Source: an uncultured Parvularcula sp. (lineage in GTDB: Bacteria; Pseudomonadota; Alphaproteobacteria; Caulobacterales; Parvularculaceae). Taken from it: DNA of 32,604 bases. A program made the position numbers and the translations under genes. Positions 1-8,961 of this stretch are shown here, one piece after another. Location of the stretch: positions 1 to 32,604 of the forward strand of contig CALFRH010000280.1 of the NCBI GenBank assembly GCA_937919225.1, written 5' to 3'. The notes beneath the pieces were generated by a model. The model was not told the origin of the DNA, did not search any database, and worked only from the letters and a program-made list of their open reading frames with translations. Positions within the stretch are counted from its first letter, which is position 1. Each line of letters starts with the position of its first letter.

Positions 1-1551
1 CCGGTGACGGATGGGGAAGGGACAGTGACGCTGACGAATAATGATCTTACCATCGGCGGAACTGTGGAGATTGAAGGGGTGCCTGCGGACTTTAGTTGGC
101 GGCGCACCTTTGGTGATGACGCGAAAATGTCTCTCTGGGCCCAGGCGGCACTTGATTCGGGGGCGGCCGATGCGATGGGACTTCCCTTGCGCCGGTACAT
201 CCGCGGTGAGGTGGATACAAAGCTTCAGGCCTATGGTGATAAATCAAGGTTTCGCGAGGTCCAGCTTGTCGGTGACCTTACCAACGCCGCCATCACGACC
301 GATGATCGAGATTTAATAAAGCGCCGCGGTGAACCAGGGGACATTGCTGCGCTTATTAAGCTGGGTGCTGAAGGGGAGCCAATTGTTATTGACTCCCTGA
401 CGGCCACGATGGCAGGCGCGAATATTGAAGGCAATGCACGGTTCGGTGCGGATGGAGGTCTACTCGACCTCGATGTGCCCCGGCTGTTTATCGAAAACCA
501 AGCGGACCTCTCCGCACGATTGCGGCGTAAGGACGATATGCTAGTGATCGATCTTGAGGGGGACTATCTCTATGCCGGTGGCCTGATCGATGAGTTTTTC
601 GGAACCCAAGGGGGGGAAGGAGATGAGGGCGGGTTGCCGGGGGGTATGATCATTGATGGCGCGCTTCAGACGGTCGATTTAAAAGGGGCGGTCTCTCTTA
701 AAGACGTGGTGGTGACGGGACAGCATGATGGGCAGGAGATGAGCAGCCTTTCCCTCACGGGCCAGTTCGATGATGGCGGCACCATGGCCATCAATATTGA
801 TGAGAACGGTAAGGGCTTGGGCCATGATTTGACGCTGGTCACGGATCAATTTGGGAAGGCATTAGAGGGCGCCTTTGGCATTTCGTCCGTCAGTGGTGGG
901 GATGCGATTTTCTCAGCGACTCTCCTCGAGGAGGGCCCCCTGGCCGGCACGTTGAAGGCCCAGGAGGTTAAGCTACAAGATGCTCCTCTTGTCGCGCGGC
1001 TTCTTTCTATTGGGTCCCTTGATGGGATGGCCAATGTGCTGAACGGAGAGGGAATTGATTTTGACGAGCTGGTCACCGACATCCAGCTTGAAGACGGAGA
1101 GTTGCGATTCGTGAATGCCCGGCTCACCGGCTCCGCCCTTGGGCTATCGGCCAACGGCAATATGGGATTGGACGATGGGGATTTTGACCTCCGTGGTGCG
1201 GTGGCGCCCGCCTACGGGGTCAACAGCTTCCTTGCCGATCTGCCTGGGGTGGGCGAGCTGCTGGTTTCCCGAAAGGGAGAGGGGGTCTTTGCCTTTGGCT
1301 ATCAGGTTAGCGGCCCCGTGGCTGAGCCGACCATTTCGGTAAATACACTGACGGCCTTAACGCCTGGGATTCTGTGTCGCCTTTTTGAGCCTGTGGTGGG
1401 GCAAACACCGACAACGGATGATTTGTTGAATGCGGCGGAGGTCAGCGCCGGGCTCACCGAAGCTCGCCAATATCTCTCGACCCCCGAACTTTTGCGGGAA
1501 TATGAGCGTCTACACGCTATAGATGAAGAGATCGACGGTGATGTCCGTTGA
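1..1551 (+). CDS. AsmA-like (DUF3971/YhdP-type) envelope protein, C-terminal part
   Basis: The reading frame is open from the first base, so the start lies upstream and only about 516 C-terminal residues are visible. The visible part is rich in short beta-strand-like stretches, with repeated 'dG.l...' and 'G.i.G.a.f' patterns. Its last third reads as an AsmA-like C-terminal region: a LARLLSIGSLDG segment (it reads VARLLSIGSLDG here), then strand-rich text with 'LTGSALGLSANGNMGLDDG', and finally 'SVNTLTALTPGIL'. AsmA-family proteins of this type are inner-membrane anchored and span the periplasm as long beta-groove bridges implicated in phospholipid transport. The short charged tail after residue 480 looks disordered. 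The VTT gene follows 21 bases downstream on the same strand, so the two may be cotranscribed. The family call is fairly safe; the exact role is inferred from the family. Confidence 0.8.
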   Translation, partial: PVTDGEGTVTLTNNDLTIGGTVEIEGVPADFSWRRTFGDDAKMSLWAQAALDSGAADAMGLPLRRYIRGEVDTKLQAYGDKSRFREVQLVGDLTNAAITTDDRDLIKRRGEPGDIAALIKLGAEGEPIVIDSLTATMAGANIEGNARFGADGGLLDLDVPRLFIENQADLSARLRRKDDMLVIDLEGDYLYAGGLIDEFFGTQGGEGDEGGLPGGMIIDGALQTVDLKGAVSLKDVVVTGQHDGQEMSSLSLTGQFDDGGTMAINIDENGKGLGHDLTLVTDQFGKALEGAFGISSVSGGDAIFSATLLEEGPLAGTLKAQEVKLQDAPLVARLLSIGSLDGMANVLNGEGIDFDELVTDIQLEDGELRFVNARLTGSALGLSANGNMGLDDGDFDLRGAVAPAYGVNSFLADLPGVGELLVSRKGEGVFAFGYQVSGPVAEPTISVNTLTALTPGILCRLFEPVVGQTPTTDDLLNAAEVSAGLTEARQYLSTPELLREYERLHAIDEEIDGDVR

Positions 1552-1572
1552 CCCGAGGGCACCTTTAGCGGC

Positions 1573-2361
1573 ATGAAGGGAACCTTGTCGCGCGCGGGCA
1601 GGCGCGGGGCCTATGGAGGGTTGATGCTCACCTTGTTCGGATATGTCGCGCGGTTCCTCAATAATATGGATGCGCGGGCCATCACCTCTTTATTGGTGAC
1701 CATTGCGTTGCTGGGCTTTGTTGGGTTGATGATGCTGTTCGGTGCTGAATGGCTGGGCCTTGATGAGGCCGCCGTGAACAATATCATGTTCCGCGTTGCC
1801 CAAAGCCCATTCGCGATTGTCGGGGTCATTGCTGTTTTTTGTGCGTTGGCGCTGACCGGCTTTCCGCAAACGCTTCTTATTGCCGGTACGGTGGCCGTTT
1901 TTGGAGCGGAGCAGGGCGCGTTTAACAGTTGGGTTGCCACGATGTGTTCGGCGACGCTGACTTTTGTTCTCGGCCATGCCTTTGGCGGTGGTTTTGTCAG
2001 GCGGTTGAGCGCTGGCAGGGCCGCAACGATGATAGAGGTGGTGCAACGTCACGGGCTTCTTGCGACGATGATTGTTCGTTGGACACCGTCGGCTCCCTTT
2101 ATTGTGATCAACGCCATTTGCGGCGCGGCTCATATTCCCATCTGGAAGTTCTGGGTCGGTACGGGGATCGGCATCATGCCCAAAATTCTGTTTATCGCCC
2201 TCTTCACCGAACAGGTGGATGATATTCTCGATTTCTTCCAAAGCCGCGATGTTAAAGATCTGGCAATGATTGGCGGCCTGCTTTTAGGCTGGTTCGCTTT
2301 TCTTCTCTTTGTGCGCTGGCTCTATATGAAACTGAAGGATTCAACCCTCAGGGGCCTTTGA
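1573..2361 (+). CDS. TVP38/TMEM64 family (VTT domain) membrane protein
   Basis: This 262-residue protein has about five or six hydrophobic segments (around residues 38-58, 80-100, 105-125, 130-150, 175-210 and 230-250). It carries the VTT/DedA-superfamily signature: a conserved Arg-x-x-Pro-x-x-Pro-Phe stretch (RWTPSAPFIVINAICG) followed by a Gly-rich re-entrant segment ending in GIMPK. Members are integral inner-membrane proteins, and DedA relatives have been linked to lipid-carrier or phospholipid translocation. The start is uncertain: the ATG at 1573 has a distant GAGG, while an ATG at 1624 (residue 18) follows GGAGGG only three bases away. A 21-base gap separates it from the AsmA-like gene, which suggests a shared transcript and perhaps a shared lipid-transport theme (inference). 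Confidence 0.85.
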   Translation: MKGTLSRAGRRGAYGGLMLTLFGYVARFLNNMDARAITSLLVTIALLGFVGLMMLFGAEWLGLDEAAVNNIMFRVAQSPFAIVGVIAVFCALALTGFPQTLLIAGTVAVFGAEQGAFNSWVATMCSATLTFVLGHAFGGGFVRRLSAGRAATMIEVVQRHGLLATMIVRWTPSAPFIVINAICGAAHIPIWKFWVGTGIGIMPKILFIALFTEQVDDILDFFQSRDVKDLAMIGGLLLGWFAFLLFVRWLYMKLKDSTLRGL

Positions 2362-2375
2362 ATATTGTATAGGTT

Positions 2376-2391
2376 TGCGGAAAAGACCGCA
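2376..2391 (+). terminator. Weak hairpin after the VTT gene
   Basis: A five-base-pair stem (TGCGG/CCGCA) with an AAAAGA loop lies 15 bases after the stop codon and is followed by ACTCTTTCCC. The stem is short and the T-tract is interrupted, so it is only a possible terminator. Confidence 0.2.
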
Positions 2392-2416
2392 CTCTTTCCC
2401 AAAATTGAGCTTTTTC

Positions 2417-3657
<1,241 letters not shown>

Positions 3658-3669
3658 CCGATCGGTAGC

Positions 3670-3725
3670 TTGCCCGGCGTGGGCAAACCCTTCTATCACA
3701 AGGATCGTTGGCCAGGGTGCCAACG
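3670..3725 (+). promoter_or_regulatory. Two hairpins between mreB and mreC
   Basis: Two inverted repeats fill the mreB-mreC gap. The first has TTGCCC (3670-3675) and GGGCAA (3681-3686) around a five-base loop. The second has CGTTGGC (3706-3712) and GCCAACG (3719-3725) around a six-base loop. Neither is followed by a T-run, so RNA processing, mRNA stabilisation or partial attenuation fits better than a full terminator. The role is inferred. Confidence 0.4.
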
Positions 3726-3754
3726 CTTCCTACAAGGGGTCAAGTTGAACCGCG

Positions 3755-4666
3755 ATGACAGTGCTTGGCGAAATCAAGCGGGGGGGCATGAAGCGGCATG
3801 AACAGCCACGGCGGTTCGGTGTTGTCTTCTTTCTGGCCTGCTCATTCTTCATGGTGCTGTTTAGCCTCTATGGCGCGCAAGCCTCCGTGTTTGAGAAAGC
3901 GCGGGAAACCGTTCTCGATATCTTTGAGCCCGTCCTGGCCATCGTCGGTGCTCCTGTTCGCTGGGTGAACGAACAGGTGGGAGATGTGCAAGACTATTTC
4001 CGTGTTCACGCGCAGAATAAGTACTTGCTGGAAGAGAATGCGGAGCTGCTGGCGTGGCGCGATGAGGCGATAACCCTCCGTCGTCAATTGTCCTACTACG
4101 AACAGGTACTCGAAACTAAGCTGCCCGAGGCAGCCACCTATGTAGATGCTAAAGTGATTGGCGAGAATGGTGGCCCTTATGATCATGCCCTTATCTTAAG
4201 CGCTGGTGCGGGGGACGGGGTGCAGGCCGGTAGCGCCGTGGTGGATAATGGCGGCCTTTTGGGGCATGTAGTGACAGCAGGGCGTGGCGCGTCCCGAATT
4301 CTTCTCATCACGGATTATAATAGCCGCGTGCCCGTCTTTATCGAGGATTTGGAGCTTCAGGCCCTTCTGGCGGGGCAGTCTGGGGGCTCCCCGGTTCTTG
4401 AGTTTTTCGCTGAAAAGCTGGAGCAACCACCAACACCCGGCGCGCGACTTGTGACCTCTGGCGCTGGCGGGCTCTTGCCCCGCGGCATTCCTGTTGGTGA
4501 AGTGGCTTCAGTCGATAGTGGCCGGGTTACGGTCAAGCCCTATGCGAACCACCGCTCTCCGGATTTGGTGCGGGTCGTGAACTTTGAGTTCCCGCAGGAT
4601 CTCTCCGCCCCTCCGGGTCCCGAGCTGGGCGCCTCAATTGGTGAGGCAGGGGAGAGCGCCCCATGA
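3755..4666 (+). CDS. mreC: Rod shape-determining protein MreC
   Basis: A 303-residue bitopic membrane protein of the elongasome that links MreB to PBP2 in the periplasm. A single transmembrane helix sits near residues 23-44. It is followed by a helical, coiled-coil-prone stretch (about 60-115) and the beta-rich MreC domain with 'VIGENGGPYDHALILSAGAG', 'GGLLGHVV' and 'LLITDYNSRVPV'. Length is typical. The ATG at 3755 is used (AAGGGG lies 14 bases upstream); an ATG at 3788 behind a G-run is the alternative and removes 11 residues. The stop overlaps the mreD start by ATGA, implying translational coupling. Confidence 0.96.
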   Translation: MTVLGEIKRGGMKRHEQPRRFGVVFFLACSFFMVLFSLYGAQASVFEKARETVLDIFEPVLAIVGAPVRWVNEQVGDVQDYFRVHAQNKYLLEENAELLAWRDEAITLRRQLSYYEQVLETKLPEAATYVDAKVIGENGGPYDHALILSAGAGDGVQAGSAVVDNGGLLGHVVTAGRGASRILLITDYNSRVPVFIEDLELQALLAGQSGGSPVLEFFAEKLEQPPTPGARLVTSGAGGLLPRGIPVGEVASVDSGRVTVKPYANHRSPDLVRVVNFEFPQDLSAPPGPELGASIGEAGESAP

Positions 4667-5184
4667 CCATGCATCAGCTGCGCCAGGGGGTTCGCGCTGC
4701 GGCGCCCGCTGTGGCGATGCTGTTGGGCGTTCTCATTCTCGTCGTCCCTGTGCGATTGGGGCAAGGGTTCATCCCGACGCCTCTTTTCCCGCTGGCCATC
4801 GTTTTTCTCTATGCCGTCTACGATCAAGAGGCTCTTCCGGCGCCTGTGGTCTTCGCGATTGGGATCTTCCACGACCTTATTTATGGCGGCGGTGTGGGGG
4901 TGTGGGCGGCCACCTACCTCGCCCTTCAGTATCTCGTCTTTACCCAGAGTGAATATCTGCAAGGTCGTGTGCGTCACGTGATTTGGTTGGCTTTTGCGGT
5001 GGCCGCCACGATGGTGGGTCTTTTGTTTTGGGCGACGGAGTCGCTCCTTGCCGGCGGGTGGTTACCCTTCTGGCCGCTTGCGTTTCAGTGGGGGGTGACG
5101 ATGGCAGTCTACCCCTTCATCGCGACGGCATTTTTCTGGTTGCGGTCAAGGGCCGCAATGGATGTTGAAAGACGCGCTCCATGA
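4663..5184 (+). CDS. mreD: Rod shape-determining protein MreD
   Basis: A small (173-residue) polytopic inner-membrane protein with about five hydrophobic segments. The region 'TPLFPLAIVFLYAVYDQEALP' and the following FAIGIFHDLIYGG match the MreD pattern of a conserved acidic 'fl.GLl.D...g' loop. MreD is a structural partner of MreC and the PBP2-RodA pair. It overlaps mreC by four bases upstream and mrdA by four bases downstream (ATGA at 5181-5184). Sequence conservation in this family is low, so the call rests on length, topology, the HDLIYG motif and operon position. Confidence 0.93.
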   Translation: MTMHQLRQGVRAAAPAVAMLLGVLILVVPVRLGQGFIPTPLFPLAIVFLYAVYDQEALPAPVVFAIGIFHDLIYGGGVGVWAATYLALQYLVFTQSEYLQGRVRHVIWLAFAVAATMVGLLFWATESLLAGGWLPFWPLAFQWGVTMAVYPFIATAFFWLRSRAAMDVERRAP

Positions 5185-7166
5185 AAGTTGAACCGTTTGA
5201 TACCCAGCGTCATGTGACCTTTACCCGCCGGGCGGCCTTTACCGTGGGGGGGACATTTCTCCTTTTCGGGGGGGTGGCGTCACGTCTTTATGATTTGCAA
5301 GTTCGTCAATTTGAGGAATATCAATCGAAGGCGGACGATAACCGCTTTAAACAGCGGATCGTTGTGCCCCTGCGGGGTGAGATCCTCGACCGCTATGGAG
5401 AGCTGATCGCTAGCAACCGGCAAAATTTCCGGGTCCTCCTCGTGCCGGAGCAAACCGACGATGTCGCGGCCTCTATCGCTAAGCTGGAAGCTTATCTTCC
5501 GCTCACTGATGCGCAACGCAACCTGCTCCTGCGGGAAGTGGCTGAGAAAAAGAATCAAGCCTTCGTCCCCATAGAGATTATGGATAATCTCGAATGGGAC
5601 ACCTTCGCGGCTATCAACTTTCACGGCCCGTCTCTGCCGGGCATCGTCTCTGAGGTGGGGGAGACCCGCTACTATCCAGACGGGGAGGTGGTGGCGCCGG
5701 TGGTGGGCCATGTGGGGTCCGCGGATGCAAGCGATCTGCGCTCGGCGGGCGGGGATCGTCTTCTGTATCTTCAGCCTGGGTTCAAGTTAGGTAAACTCGG
5801 CCTTGAAGAGAGCTTTGATGAAAAGCTGCGGGGCGAGGCGGGGTCGAAGACTGTTGAGATCAACGCTGCGGGCCGGGTTATTGAAGAAAATGACAATCGC
5901 GGCCACGGTGCGGCCCAGGGGGAAACCCTGGCGCTGACCATTGATGCTGATCTTCAGCGCCACGCCCATGAAGTGCTGGCGGCGGATTATAAGGAGTACC
6001 CTGAGGGGACAGAGGGCCCGGGCGCCGTCGCCGCCTCGGCGGTGGTGATGGATGTGGTGACGGGGGACGTTATCGTTATGGCATCGACCCCCGCCTTTGA
6101 CCCCAACGTCTTCGCGCGCCGGGTGGACCGGCAGACCTTGCGGGAGCTGAAAAATTCGCCGCTGGATCCCCTATTGTGCAAACCGTTGGCCGGGGCCTAT
6201 CCGCCAGGATCGACGTTTAAGCTTCTGACCGCCATTGCTGCGCAAGAGGCAGGGATTGATCCGCGTACCCGATTTACATGTACTGGCAGCTTCCGTTTTG
6301 GCAGCCGTAGCCACGCCTGCTGGAAGCGGGAAGGGCATGGACGCGTAAACATGGCGCAGTCGATCAAGAATTCATGCGATGTCTATTACTACAATCTCGC
6401 CCAGCGGGTGGATATTGATCACATTGCGGATGTAGCTCGACGTTTTGGCCTCGGGCAGACCTATGATCTGGGCATTGGTGGGGAGTCCGAGGGGATTGTT
6501 CCTGACCGCGATTGGAAGCGGATGTATTATCGCACCCAGCCGGAAAATCAGACGTGGTTCCCAGGCGAAACCCTGTCAGTGGCTATTGGTCAGGGGGCGG
6601 TGACGTCAACGCCGTTGCAGCTAGCGGTCATGACGGCGCGTCTTGCAACCGGTTTGGCGGTAGAACCACGCCTTGTGCGGAGTATTGGGGCCGATGTCCC
6701 TTCTATCCCCGCGTTTGCGTTGGCGACCCCTCAGCCAGAATATCTTGATATCGTTCGAGAAGGAATGGATGCGGTGGTGAACCAGTGGGGGACCGCCGCT
6801 CGGTCGTCCCTCATGCCAGACTATCGGATGGCCGGGAAGACGGGCACGTCCCAGGTGCGCAGCCTTGTCATCAACCCTGAGACCGGCAAGCCGTTTAAGA
6901 ACCATGAGTTGCCCTGGCATAAACGTGACCATGCCTTGTTCGTGGCCTACGCACCATATGAGAATCCGCGTTATGCGTGCTCCGTTGTGGTGGAGCATGG
7001 GGGCTCAGGCTCAAAGTCAGCGGCGCCGCGCGCGCGGGATATTATGCGCGCGGTCCTCGAGAAAGACCCGGTAAATCCCGATAGGCACGAGTTCTGGCGT
7101 CCAGGGCAAGAGCCCTTGCGAACCCGCGTGGCCCAGGCCGGTAGTGGTCGGGGAGGGAGCCGATGA
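5181..7166 (+). CDS. mrdA: Penicillin-binding protein 2, elongation-specific transpeptidase
   Basis: A 661-residue class B PBP that cross-links lateral-wall peptidoglycan in complex with RodA. There is an N-terminal signal anchor (about residues 18-38), then the dimerisation/pedestal domain (RGEILDRYGELIASN near residue 65) and the transpeptidase domain. All three active-site motifs are present: S344-T-F-K347 (nucleophile and general base), S398-C-D400 (the SxN position, where PBP2 proteins commonly carry Asp) and K553-T-G. The GSTFK context 'YPPGSTFK' is canonical. Start and stop codons overlap mreD and rodA by ATGA. Length is normal for alphaproteobacterial PBP2. Confidence 0.98.
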   Translation: MKVEPFDTQRHVTFTRRAAFTVGGTFLLFGGVASRLYDLQVRQFEEYQSKADDNRFKQRIVVPLRGEILDRYGELIASNRQNFRVLLVPEQTDDVAASIAKLEAYLPLTDAQRNLLLREVAEKKNQAFVPIEIMDNLEWDTFAAINFHGPSLPGIVSEVGETRYYPDGEVVAPVVGHVGSADASDLRSAGGDRLLYLQPGFKLGKLGLEESFDEKLRGEAGSKTVEINAAGRVIEENDNRGHGAAQGETLALTIDADLQRHAHEVLAADYKEYPEGTEGPGAVAASAVVMDVVTGDVIVMASTPAFDPNVFARRVDRQTLRELKNSPLDPLLCKPLAGAYPPGSTFKLLTAIAAQEAGIDPRTRFTCTGSFRFGSRSHACWKREGHGRVNMAQSIKNSCDVYYYNLAQRVDIDHIADVARRFGLGQTYDLGIGGESEGIVPDRDWKRMYYRTQPENQTWFPGETLSVAIGQGAVTSTPLQLAVMTARLATGLAVEPRLVRSIGADVPSIPAFALATPQPEYLDIVREGMDAVVNQWGTAARSSLMPDYRMAGKTGTSQVRSLVINPETGKPFKNHELPWHKRDHALFVAYAPYENPRYACSVVVEHGGSGSKSAAPRARDIMRAVLEKDPVNPDRHEFWRPGQEPLRTRVAQAGSGRGGSR

Positions 7167-8311
7167 CCACTATTCTTCTGCCTGAAAAGCAGTTGGGGAT
7201 TCGGGGGCGCCTGCTTCGGATCAATGTCCTTTTGCTCGTTCTATTGTGGGCGATTGGCGGCGTGGGGGTGATGACCCTTTATTCCGTCGCCGAAGGAAGC
7301 TGGACACCCTACGCATCCCAACATCTGGTTCGGTTTGCTTTTGCGACCGTCATCCTGTTGGCGGTTGCAGTGACGCCGTTGCGGTTTTGGTTAGAAGCAG
7401 CGTACCCCCTCTATTTTGCTGGGCTGGTTCTGCTCTTGTTGGTGCCCGTTATTGGCGATGTTAATAATGGCGCTAAGCGGTGGATTTCGCTTGGTGGGTT
7501 CCAACTTCAGCCCTCGGAGTTGATGAAGATTGCGCTCGTGATGGCCTTGGCGCGCTACTATCACGGCCTTGAATATAAGAAAGTCTCGACGTTTCTGGGG
7601 GTCATTCCGCCCCTAGTGCTGATTGCCGTGCCGGTGGGGCTCGTCTTTTTGCAGCCGGATTTGGGCACCGCCATTCTCACGGGGGTGGCAGGAATCATGG
7701 TGGTTCTGTTGGCTGGCATCTCTTGGCGGTGGATTGTCATGGGCGTTGTGGCCGGTTTCTTTGGCATCATTGGCGCTATCCAAACGGGACTTTTGAAAGC
7801 CTACCAAATCGAGCGGGTGACAGCGTTTCTTGACCCCACCTACGACCCTTTGGGCGCGAACTTCCACCCTAATCAGTCTAAGATTGCCATTGGATCGGGT
7901 GGGGTGGACGGCAAAGGCTTTATGGAGGGAACCCAGAGTCAACTTGGGTTCCTTCCGGAGAAGCATACAGACTTTATTTTCACAATTTTTGGAGAAGAGT
8001 TTGGTCTGATCGGAACTCTTGGCCTCTTAATGCTCTACTTCACCACCTTTTTTGTTGGTACACGCATATCACTGGCGGCGAAAAGCCATTTTGGCCGCCT
8101 GCTGGCCTTGGGTATCTCATTGACCCTTGTGATGTATGTGCTGGTCAATACCGGCATGGTGATGGGTCTCGCCCCGGTCGTTGGCGTGCCGCTGCCACTC
8201 GTGTCCTATGGCGGCACCGTGATGCTGGCGATGATGGGCGGCTTTGGCCTTGTAATGTCCGTATGGATCCATCGGCATCAAGATACGTTGAGAACGCCGG
8301 GGTGGCGGTAA
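7163..8311 (+). CDS. rodA: SEDS peptidoglycan glycosyltransferase RodA
   Basis: A 382-residue polytopic SEDS-family protein (about ten hydrophobic segments) that polymerises lipid II with PBP2. The family's hallmark stretch is present: SKIAIGSGGVDGKGF, then GTQSQLGFLPEKHTDFIF and GEEFG, followed near the C-terminus by PLVSYGGT. 'QPDLGTAI' in the middle is also conserved. The gene overlaps mrdA by ATGA and closes the operon. A structured region at 8387-8430 follows. Confidence 0.98.
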   Translation: MTTILLPEKQLGIRGRLLRINVLLLVLLWAIGGVGVMTLYSVAEGSWTPYASQHLVRFAFATVILLAVAVTPLRFWLEAAYPLYFAGLVLLLLVPVIGDVNNGAKRWISLGGFQLQPSELMKIALVMALARYYHGLEYKKVSTFLGVIPPLVLIAVPVGLVFLQPDLGTAILTGVAGIMVVLLAGISWRWIVMGVVAGFFGIIGAIQTGLLKAYQIERVTAFLDPTYDPLGANFHPNQSKIAIGSGGVDGKGFMEGTQSQLGFLPEKHTDFIFTIFGEEFGLIGTLGLLMLYFTTFFVGTRISLAAKSHFGRLLALGISLTLVMYVLVNTGMVMGLAPVVGVPLPLVSYGGTVMLAMMGGFGLVMSVWIHRHQDTLRTPGWR

Positions 8312-8386
8312 GCGCCTTGTCGCTACGCCGGGGGACTACATTGGATCGGGTAAAGCAGGCTCGCGCGCGAAAAACAAAGACTCTTT

Positions 8387-8430
8387 AGTATCGGGCTCAT
8401 TCAATCAGAACACCCGATGCTCCCGATGCT
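8387..8430 (+). repeat. Tandem 9-bp repeat forming alternative hairpins after rodA
   Basis: CCCGATGCT occurs twice in tandem (8413-8421 and 8422-8430). Either copy can pair with AGTATCGGG at 8387-8395 (nine pairs including one G-T wobble). No T-run follows. It lies between the convergent rodA and the Hpt gene and might end either transcript, but this is weakly supported. Confidence 0.35.
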
Positions 8431-8452
8431 ATAGAGCAGGTTCGGTTTCGTT

Positions 8453-8806
8453 TTAAGCGTAGGTCGCTAGCAAATCTTCAATTGCCAATTTCGTGGCGCT
8501 GATGTCTTCGGGCATGGATTGCACTTCTGCGCGCATCACATCGCTGGCTTCGGCACGGGCGGCATCTTCCACAAGCCGCGCTCGTTCAGCTAATCGGCTA
8601 GCGCCCACGTTCGCCGCGGAGCCTTTGATAGCGTGGCTCAACTGAAGCACGGCATTGTAATCGCAGGCATCCACAGCGGCAGCGAGATCAGCCGTGAGTT
8701 GCGCAGTGGCTTCCCAAAAAGCGGTAATAATGGTGTTGACGCCCTCAACCCCTGCGGCTTCTGCTAAGCCGCCTAATTGTTCATTATCGAGTACCATTTT
8801 ACTCAC
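8453..8806 (-). CDS. Histidine phosphotransfer (Hpt) domain protein
   Basis: A stand-alone 117-residue Hpt protein. The core motif LSHAIKGSAANVGA places the phospho-accepting histidine at residue 58, with the expected Lys-Gly-Ser after it; the flanking helices are Ala-rich. Such proteins relay phosphate between a hybrid kinase and a response regulator; no kinase or receiver gene is in the window, so partners are unknown. I chose the GTG at 8806 because AAAGG lies five bases upstream; an ATG three codons later (8797) is an alternative. The frame stays open to 8926 but the added stretch does not resemble an Hpt protein. Confidence 0.85.
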   Translation of the reverse strand: MSKMVLDNEQLGGLAEAAGVEGVNTIITAFWEATAQLTADLAAAVDACDYNAVLQLSHAIKGSAANVGASRLAERARLVEDAARAEASDVMRAEVQSMPEDISATKLAIEDLLATYA

Positions 8807-8961
8807 TCTGCCTTTGCTCCCTCGCCGACCAAGTCGGGCCCACCCTAGGGCTATTCTTGCCTGAACACATTTGAACCAAGGTCGAGTATTGCTAAGAGCC
8901 GTAAAGGATTGGCTAAACGAAAACAAAAGAGCGCGTCAAAGCGCAAAAAATCGAGGGCAGT

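Noticed and set aside
1690-2241. A 183-residue minus-strand open frame over the VTT gene.
   Set aside because: Low-complexity, Arg/His-rich translation antisense to a well-supported membrane protein.
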